A stretch of 43,446 nucleotides of DNA from Gammaproteobacteria bacterium (lineage in GTDB: Bacteria > Pseudomonadota > Gammaproteobacteria > Burkholderiales > Rhodocyclaceae). A model generated the notes under the pieces. It saw only the letters and a program-made list of their open reading frames with translations, did not search any database and was not told the DNA's origin. The stretch spans positions 1 to 43,446 of the forward strand of contig JARFTX010000027.1 of the NCBI GenBank assembly GCA_029289265.1, read 5' to 3'. Every line of letters starts with the position of its first letter. Positions within the stretch are counted from its first letter, which is position 1. This document shows, piece after piece, positions 37,807 to 43,446 of this stretch. The position numbers were made by a program, and so were the translations under genes.

Positions 37807-38798
37807 CGCATGTCCCTCGTCTGCGCCAGGGCGCGGCGCGAAGACTCGGCGTCGAACAAGGCCTCCCACGACGGAGCGTCCCGCCGAGTGCCCCTGCTAC
37901 GGTTGGTCACCCCTGCGGCAGCCTGTTCGGCCAGGGGGGGCGGATCGCCCGAAAGTCGAAACACGCCTTCGGCCAAGGAAACCCGGCGCGCACCGGCCAG
38001 CGCCGTAAGGTAGGCATCGGGTTCGAGCTGCGCACCCGTCGCAAGCAAGCGGGCCACCAACTCCGGGCTGTGCTCGAAAATCAGGAGCGCACGTGCCCAC
38101 GCTTCGAGCAGATGGACGAGGTTGTCTTCCTGCCGAGGCAAGGCATCGGCGCGCACCACCAGCACGGTTACGAACTCTTCGACGAGTGCGCGGCTGTCTA
38201 GCAAGGTGCGATAGCCGTCGAGCGCCAGACGGGTGGAGATGGGCGCGAAGGTCGCGACCGCGTCGACTTCCGCACCGCGCAGCATCCGCTCGTGATGGCC
38301 CGCCTCGATCAGGACGATATCGATCTCGTTCTCGTGCAGACCGCTTGCTTCGAGCAACCGGGCAAACAGCCGGGCTCCCGGCGAGCCCGGCTCGACCGCG
38401 ATGCGCTTGCCGCGCAGGCTGGCGGCGGACTCGATGCCCGGGCGCGCCATTACCGCATCTCCGCCAGCCGACACCGTCAATACGCCGACCACACGCACGG
38501 GAATGCCGGAATCGACCAGCCGGGCCGCATCACCGACCGACAGGGCCGCCGCATTGACGAGGCCGTTGCGCAGATTGCGCTTCGCCTCCGCCCCGGAGCT
38601 CAGCTCCACCACCTTCACCCGCGCCGGGTCGAGGAGGCGCTGCTCGCGCGCGAGCACCAGCGGCTCGTTGCCGATCCAGGGCGACAGACCGACGCGCAGC
38701 GGATCGTCGGGCACCGCGCTGCAGCCGCCCAACAAGCTCGCCAGGATCATCACGATACTTGCGCAAACCGATGCCCTGAGCAACCTGACGCCTCCCAT
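37803..38798 (-). CDS. NMT1/nitrate-sulfonate-type substrate-binding lipoprotein
   Basis: A 331-aa periplasmic binding protein with a lipoprotein signal (lipobox LLGGC, about residues 19-23). Fold landmarks are LRVGLSPWIGNEPLVLAREQ, GLVNAAALSVGDAARLVDSG, IPVRVVGVL, SLRGKRIAVEPGSPGARLF and EVDAVATFAP, matching the NMT1/TauA-like family. No permease or ATPase accompanies it; instead its stop overlaps the start of a histidine kinase. A sensory role, presenting ligand to the kinase periplasmic domain, is the inference. ATG 38798 gives a correct signal peptide; GAGG abuts it and AGGGA is 10 nt away, so the ribosome site is unremarkable. Confidence 0.88.
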   Translation of the reverse strand: MGGVRLLRASVCASIVMILASLLGGCSAVPDDPLRVGLSPWIGNEPLVLAREQRLLDPARVKVVELSSGAEAKRNLRNGLVNAAALSVGDAARLVDSGIPVRVVGVLTVSAGGDAVMARPGIESAASLRGKRIAVEPGSPGARLFARLLEASGLHENEIDIVLIEAGHHERMLRGAEVDAVATFAPISTRLALDGYRTLLDSRALVEEFVTVLVVRADALPRQEDNLVHLLEAWARALLIFEHSPELVARLLATGAQLEPDAYLTALAGARRVSLAEGVFRLSGDPPPLAEQAAAGVTNRSRGTRRDAPSWEALFDAESSRRALAQTRDMR

Positions 38799-39166
38799 CC
38801 TCGAATATCCCTGACTGCCCTGCCCACCCCGCCCCGCCGGCGCCAGACCTGCCGGTCGGCGGGGTCTGCCGGCGACTCCGGACCCATGCGACCGAGATAC
38901 CGGATCCGATCCGGGCACAAAGCATCTAGACTAATATCAATCGCCTGTACTGACCAGCGCGACACGCCCAGTGTGGGCGTCCACTGCAGCGCCCACACCA
39001 ATTATCCGGCGACCGGCGCAATGCCACCGGCCCGTCGGGGGCAGCGCTGTGAATTTTGTCTCGCCCGATCAAATGGCTCGCGCGCGATGCCCACGGCTCT
39101 CCATGGGCGCGCTGAAGTTGGCGGAACGACACTGCCCGTTTGTCAAGGCGAGCAAAGCAGCCGACA
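38799..39166. other. 368-bp divergent intergenic region
   Basis: Between the signalling operon and the DUF2279 gene. It contains a 9-bp perfect inverted repeat, GTGTGGGCG (38970-38978) with CGCCCACAC (38989-38997), and a more AT-rich patch around 38925-38942 that could hold the leftward promoter (TGATATTAG on that strand is an extended -10-like match). I see no coding potential in the middle. Confidence 0.4.
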
Positions 39167-40099
39167 ATGCTGCCCATGCCCCAGCACCCGGATCGATTCG
39201 CGCACACGCCCCTCGCGGCGCGCCCGGCCGCCCCTCCGAGACACTCCGCGCGGTTCGGGCGGGCGCTGTGCGTATGCCTGCTCGGCGCGAGCGCCATGCT
39301 CGCATCGGGCGCAAGATCGGCGCAGGACATCGAATTCGGCCAGGACGAGGGCTGGAGCCGGGAGCGCAAGGCACTGATGCTCAACCTCGGCATCGTGGCC
39401 GGCGTGAGCCTCTATGGCTTCACGATGTGGGACTGGGGCGAGAGCGGCTTCGCCTTCCAGAGCGAAGGCTGGTTCGGCCGCGACACCTCGAGCGGCGGCG
39501 CCGACAAGCTCGGGCACGCCTTCACCGGTGCCGCGGCGACCGCAATCGCCGCGTCGCTCTATCGCCGCTGGGGTTACGACGACGCCGAGGCGGCTCGGAT
39601 GGGCGCGCTGAGCGGGCTGCTGCTCACCACCGCGGTCGAGATCGGCGACGGCTTCTCGCCCGACCACGGCTTCAGCTGGGAGGACCAGATCGCCAACATG
39701 GCGGGCGTCGGCCTGGAGTACCTGCGCCAGCGCTACCCCGCCGTGCGCGAGCGCGTGCACTTCCGCTGGGAGTACTTCCCGTCGCGGGCGGTGCGCGAGG
39801 GGCGCCACCACGACATCATGACCGACTACGCCGGCTCGCGCTGGCTGCTCGCCTTCCCGCTGCGCGGCTGGGGCGCCGACGGCCCGGTGCTGCGCTGGGT
39901 CGAGCTGCAGGTGGGCTACGGCACGCGCGGCTTCTCCGAGCGCGACCGCGCCCAGTTCCCCGCGGCGAAGCGCCACCCCTTCGTCGGCATCGGCATCCAC
40001 GTGCCGCTGGTGCTCGAATCGCTGGGCGCGCGCCCCGGCGTGAGCCGCGCCTTCGAGTACATCCAGATCCCCGGCACGGCGCTGCCGCTGCCGCCTTAG
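39167..40099 (+). CDS. DUF2279 (YfiM-like) exported protein
   Basis: A 310-aa protein with an N-terminal Arg-rich region and a hydrophobic segment (ALCVCLLGASAMLASG) ending at a likely signal cleavage (SGARSAQD). The core GGADKLGHAFTGAAATAIAA, AARMGALSGLLLTTAVEIGD and GFSWEDQIANMAGVGLEYLR is the DUF2279 domain. The C-terminal half has aromatic beta-strand-like stretches (VELQVGYGTRGF, HPFVGIGIHVPLVLESLG) ending near a conserved outer-membrane-like pattern. Function is unknown. The start is uncertain: ATG 39167 or ATG 39176, neither with a clear ribosome site. Confidence 0.82.
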   Translation: MLPMPQHPDRFAHTPLAARPAAPPRHSARFGRALCVCLLGASAMLASGARSAQDIEFGQDEGWSRERKALMLNLGIVAGVSLYGFTMWDWGESGFAFQSEGWFGRDTSSGGADKLGHAFTGAAATAIAASLYRRWGYDDAEAARMGALSGLLLTTAVEIGDGFSPDHGFSWEDQIANMAGVGLEYLRQRYPAVRERVHFRWEYFPSRAVREGRHHDIMTDYAGSRWLLAFPLRGWGADGPVLRWVELQVGYGTRGFSERDRAQFPAAKRHPFVGIGIHVPLVLESLGARPGVSRAFEYIQIPGTALPLPP

Positions 40100-40202
40100 G
40101 CGTCCCGAGTCGGCAAGGCCGCCGCTCGCCCGACGGCTGGTGCTTCGGCTGCGTGCGGCAGGTGCGTGGCCCGACCCGAGCGCCCCGCCCTGCGTCCGAT
40201 GA

Positions 40203-42032
40203 TCAGCCCTGTGCCAGTGCGCCGTCGAGCCGCGGCACCGCAGCGAGCAGGGTGCGGGTATAGGGGTCACGCGGCGTGCGCAGCACCTCGGCGGTGGGGC
40301 CGCTCTCGACGACGCGGCCCTGGTGCATCACCGCCATGCGGTCAGCCAGAAACTCGACCACGCCCATGTTGTGGGTGATGAAGAGCATCCCCAGCCCTTC
40401 CTCATCGACCAGGCGGCGCAGCAGGCGCAGGATGCCGGCCTGGACCGAGACGTCGAGCGCCGAGGTGATCTCGTCGCACAGCACGAAGCGCGGCTCGAGC
40501 ACCAGCGCGCGCGCGATCGCCAGGCGCTGGCGCTGGCCGCCGGAGAACTCGTGGGGGTAGCGCCACAGGCTGTCGGCCGGCATCTCGACCCGTTCGAGCA
40601 GTTCCGCGGCGCGGCGGCGGCGCTCGGCGTCGTCGGCGCCGATGCCGTGCACGCGCATCGGCTCGGTGAGCGTCGTGACGATGGGCAGGCGCGGGTTGAG
40701 GCTCGAGCCCGGGTCCTGGAACACCACCTGCATCGCGCGGCGCAGCGGCCGCATCGCCTGGCGCTGCAGGCGCGTGATGTCGCGCCCGGCGAGCCTGATC
40801 GACCCGGCGGTGGGCTCGATCAGGCGCAGCAGCGCCCGCCCCAGCGTGGTCTTGCCGCAGCCCGACTCGCCCACCAGCGCGACCACCTCGCCGGCACCGA
40901 CCTCGAGCGAGACGCCATCGACGGCGCGGACGTGGTCGACCACGCGGCGCAGCAGGCCGCGGCGCACCGGGAAATGCACGGCGAGGTCGCGGATCTCGAC
41001 CAGCGCACCGGACGCGGCGTGCGACCCCGCCGGGCTGGCGGCACCGCCCGCCCGGTCCGCCGACGCGACCGCTGCCCGCGCCACGGCCGACGCCGACGCT
41101 GCTTCCGCGGCAGCCGTCGCCCCGGCGCCGCCCGAGGTCCGCCCGGTGTTGGCCAGGTCGAGCGCGGCTGAGGCCGACGCCACGGCGGCGGACCGGCCCC
41201 ATTCCACGCGAGGCCGCCCCGGCCGCTCGAGCCGCTCCGGCAGCGCTGCGATCAGGCTCTGGGTGTAGGGGTGGCGCGGCCGGCGCAGGACCTCGGCGAC
41301 GGGGCCGTTCTCGACCAGCTCGCCGCGGCGCATCACGCCGACCGTGTCGGCGATCTGCGCGACCACGCCGAGGTCGTGGGTGATGAACAGCATGCCCATG
41401 CCGCGACGCTGCTGCAGCTCGCGCATGAGCCCGAGGATGCCGGCCTGCACCGTCACGTCGAGCGCGGTGGTGGGCTCGTCGGCGATCAGGAGCGCCGGCT
41501 CGCACACCAGCGCCATCGCGATCATCACCCGCTGGCGCTGGCCGCCCGAGAGCCGGTGCGGATACTCGCGCACGCGGCTCGCCGGATCGGGCATGCGCAC
41601 TTCCTCGAGGGCGGCGACGATGCGCGCGGCGCGCGCCTCGGCGTCGAGCTCGGGCTGGTGCAGCGCGAGCGCCTCGTCGAGCTGCTCGCCGATGGTGAGC
41701 ACCGGATTGAGCGAGGTCATCGGCTCCTGGAAGATCATGCCGATGCGCCCGCCGCGCACCTGCGCGAGCGTCGCCTCGGGCGCGCCGAGGAGCTCGGTCG
41801 CGGTGCCATCCGCGTCGTGCAGGCGGATGCTGCCCGCCGGATGACGGTGGCGGCCGGCCGGCAGCAGCCCCATCACCGAGAGCGCGGTCACCGACTTGCC
41901 GCTGCCCGACTCGCCGACCAGGCAGTAGGTCTCGCCGCGGCGCACCGCGAGGCTCACGCCGGCGACCGCGCGCAGCCAGTCGCGGCCGTCGGAGAGCTCG
42001 GTGACGAGGCCGTCGATCTCGAGGAGCTTCAC
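40203..42032 (-). CDS. Fused dipeptide ABC transporter ATPase (DppD-DppF / YejF-like)
   Basis: A 609-aa protein with two complete ABC ATPase domains. The first has Walker A GESGSGKS (40-47), LSGGQRQRVMIAMAL and LLIADEPTTALDVTVQ. The second has GESGCGKTTL, FSGGQRQRLAIARAL and FVLCDEITSALDVSVQ; LRTPRDPYTRTLLAAVP ends it, as in oligopeptide ATPases. They are joined by an unusual linker of about 60 Ala/Ser/Gly-rich residues. The GTG at 42032 overlaps the upstream permease stop by 4 bp. It energises import of di/oligopeptides or related solutes; the binding protein is outside the window. Confidence 0.93.
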   Translation of the reverse strand: MKLLEIDGLVTELSDGRDWLRAVAGVSLAVRRGETYCLVGESGSGKSVTALSVMGLLPAGRHRHPAGSIRLHDADGTATELLGAPEATLAQVRGGRIGMIFQEPMTSLNPVLTIGEQLDEALALHQPELDAEARAARIVAALEEVRMPDPASRVREYPHRLSGGQRQRVMIAMALVCEPALLIADEPTTALDVTVQAGILGLMRELQQRRGMGMLFITHDLGVVAQIADTVGVMRRGELVENGPVAEVLRRPRHPYTQSLIAALPERLERPGRPRVEWGRSAAVASASAALDLANTGRTSGGAGATAAAEAASASAVARAAVASADRAGGAASPAGSHAASGALVEIRDLAVHFPVRRGLLRRVVDHVRAVDGVSLEVGAGEVVALVGESGCGKTTLGRALLRLIEPTAGSIRLAGRDITRLQRQAMRPLRRAMQVVFQDPGSSLNPRLPIVTTLTEPMRVHGIGADDAERRRRAAELLERVEMPADSLWRYPHEFSGGQRQRLAIARALVLEPRFVLCDEITSALDVSVQAGILRLLRRLVDEEGLGMLFITHNMGVVEFLADRMAVMHQGRVVESGPTAEVLRTPRDPYTRTLLAAVPRLDGALAQG

Positions 42033-43282
42033 CGCGCCGCCCCCGCCTTCTGCGTGTGCGGGTCCACCGCGTCGCGCAGCGCCTCGCCGACCAGGTTGTA
42101 GGCGAACACGGTGAGGAAGATCGCCCCGCCGGGAAAGACCGCGAGCCACCAGTTGAAGGTCGAGGACTGCACCGCCTGGTTGAGCATCTGCCCCCAGGAC
42201 GGATCGTCGACCAGCCCCAGCCCGAGGAAGGAGAGCGTCGCCTCGGCGAGGATCGCGGAGGCGACGCCGAAGCTCGCCGCCACCAGCAGCGGCGCGAGCC
42301 CGTTGGGCAGCATGTGGCGGAACAGGATCGACGGCAGCGGCAGCCCGCAGGCGACCGCCGCCTGCACGAAGTCCTGCTCGCGCAGCTTGAGGAACTCGGC
42401 GCGCACGTAGCGGGCGTAGCCCGACCACGAGGTGATGCCGATGATGATCATCATCATGTAGATGGAGCGGCCGAAGAAGGCGACGAAGGTGAGCAGCAGG
42501 AACAGCGTCGGGATCGCCTCGAAGATCTCCACGAGCCGCATGCCGATGATGTCGACGACGCCGGAGAAGTAGCCCATCAGCCCGCCGATCAGGGTGCCGA
42601 TCACGAGCGCGATGCCGGTCGCGATGAAACCGATGCCGAGCGCGATGCGGGCGGCGTGGATCATCCGCGCCGCGACATCGGCGCCGTTATCCTCGGTGCC
42701 GAGCCAGTGGCGGCGCCCGTCGCCGGCCGCGGCGAGCGGCGCCTCGATGCCGGTGTCGCCGTAGTCGCGCAGGTAGTCCTTGGCCGAGTAAGGGATCGGC
42801 GCGCGCACGATGCGCTCGACGCGCCCCTCGGCCTCGAGCTCGCGGTACTGCTCGTAGATCGTCAGCACCGGCGGGGCGACGAAGGCGTAGGCGAGGATCG
42901 CCACCAGCCCGACGCCGCCGAGCCAGGCCGCGACCCGCAGCCACAGCCGCCCCGGCGCGAGGCCGAGCACGACGGCAAGCGCGAAGCCGGCGAGCCAGAC
43001 CAGGTCGACCGGCTCGAGGTGGGCGAGCGCGGGGCTGCCGGCCACGCCGTCGACGACCAGGTAGAGCGGGTGGCTGTTGGCGATGAAGGGCGCGAAGGTC
43101 GCGACCAGCACCAGCACCGCGATCCAGGCGAGCCCGAGGCGTGCGCCGGTGCGGCGCACCAGCGCGAGCAGCACCTGGCGCGACCAGGCGCGGGCGCGCG
43201 CCTGCGCCATCGCCTCGGCGGCGGATTGGGGCGTGGGACCGGCCCCGGCCGGAGGATAGTCACGGACAACGGCGTCAGTCAT
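42029..43282 (-). CDS. Peptide ABC transporter permease, DppC/YejE-like
   Basis: A 417-aa inner-membrane permease. An OppC-type N-terminal helix is at about 50-70 (LGLAWIAVLVLVATFAPFIA). Two extra hydrophobic segments (about 93-112 and 117-137) and a 60-residue loop precede HWLGTEDNGADVAARMIHAA, a standard permease segment. The transport core has the EAA-like loop YVRAEFLKLREQDFVQAAVACGLP (residues about 290-315) and ends AVFPGGAIFLTVFAYNLVGE then ALRDAVDPH. The family is normally about 300 residues, so this longer form is a subtype. Overlaps dppB by 8 bp. Confidence 0.92.
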   Translation of the reverse strand: MTDAVVRDYPPAGAGPTPQSAAEAMAQARARAWSRQVLLALVRRTGARLGLAWIAVLVLVATFAPFIANSHPLYLVVDGVAGSPALAHLEPVDLVWLAGFALAVVLGLAPGRLWLRVAAWLGGVGLVAILAYAFVAPPVLTIYEQYRELEAEGRVERIVRAPIPYSAKDYLRDYGDTGIEAPLAAAGDGRRHWLGTEDNGADVAARMIHAARIALGIGFIATGIALVIGTLIGGLMGYFSGVVDIIGMRLVEIFEAIPTLFLLLTFVAFFGRSIYMMMIIIGITSWSGYARYVRAEFLKLREQDFVQAAVACGLPLPSILFRHMLPNGLAPLLVAASFGVASAILAEATLSFLGLGLVDDPSWGQMLNQAVQSSTFNWWLAVFPGGAIFLTVFAYNLVGEALRDAVDPHTQKAGAAR

Positions 43283-43446
43283 AGCTCACCCTCGGGTCGG
43301 CGATGGCGTAGGCGATGTCGGCGAGCAGGTAGCCGGCGAGCGTCAGCAGGCCCGAGATCAGCGTCACCGACAGCACCAGCTCGCGGTCGCGCGTCTGCAC
43401 CGCCTCGACCGCGAGCTTGCCCATGCCGTCGATGCTGAAGATGCTC
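43275..43446 (-). CDS. Peptide ABC transporter permease, DppB-like, 3' end only
   Basis: The last 56 residues of a permease, entering from the right edge. The sequence IFSIDGMGKLAVEAVQTRDR, a hydrophobic helix (LISGLLTLAGYLLADIAYA) and the end ADPRVSYD match the C-terminus of DppB/OppB-type permeases. It overlaps the next gene by 8 bp, confirming the operon order B-C-DF. Confidence 0.88.
   Translation of the reverse strand, partial: SIFSIDGMGKLAVEAVQTRDRELVLSVTLISGLLTLAGYLLADIAYAIADPRVSYD

Noticed and set aside
37807-37869. Longer kinase start
   Set aside because: It would run 67 bp into the binding-protein gene; GTG 37806 gives the 4-bp overlap pattern used throughout this operon.

Overview
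This is a GC-rich (roughly 70 %), gene-dense bacterial chromosome segment. The gene families point to a betaproteobacterium near Thauera/Azoarcus (Rhodocyclales): a GlnK-AmtB pair next to a TorF-type porin, the gshA variant common in beta-proteobacteria and Acidithiobacillus, UbiK next to ComM, an SAH riboswitch in front of metH, and ThrH. The genus is inferred from content and gene order. No tRNA, rRNA, CRISPR array, phage or insertion-sequence transposase was seen. Because of the high GC content, most long reading frames opposite real genes are shadows.

Layout: 1-1225 is the 5' part of prfC (RF3), leftward and cut by the window edge. 1335-4021 is a 5-oxoprolinase operon, pxpB-pxpC-pxpA. 4227-4741 holds a small membrane protein and a glycine-zipper lipoprotein that meet at a strong terminator. 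4943-7720 is a rightward trio: DOMON-like protein, NamZ/DUF1343-like glycosidase and a PRPP-synthetase paralogue. 7733-10508 is leftward: a HigBA-like toxin-antitoxin pair, a Ycf46-like AAA+ ATPase and a ParE-type toxin-antitoxin pair. 10615-14346 is cobalamin-dependent metH with a promoter and SAH riboswitch upstream. 14550-18629 contains a BamE-like lipoprotein, pdxH, a rhodanese, comM and ubiK.

18922-21537 is a nitrogen-control block: glnK-amtB and a TorF-like porin gene, each preceded by a sigma-54 (-24/-12) site, with an NtrC-like site upstream of glnK. thrH, the ABC-F ATPase yheS and a coiled-coil periplasmic protein follow (21675-25096). Two compact repeat structures lie here: a 58-bp perfect palindrome at 22376-22433 and a set of concentric inverted repeats at 25130-25307. 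From 25313 to 38798 everything runs leftward. In transcription order this is a signalling operon (substrate-binding lipoprotein, multi-PAS histidine kinase, REC-REC-GAF-PAS-GGDEF-EAL response regulator), an orphan adenine methyltransferase, gshA-gshB-apbE, an EamA exporter and a DsbA-fold isomerase. The right end has a DUF2279 protein and a leftward peptide ABC transporter (dppB partial, dppC-like, fused dppDF).

Most of the window is housekeeping metabolism. I did not find a clear new defence or biosynthetic system. The points most worth a second look are the comM leader hairpin that buries its Shine-Dalgarno sequence, the concentric repeat element, the signalling operon with a degenerate second receiver, and the NamZ-like protein with Gln where the usual family motif has Glu.
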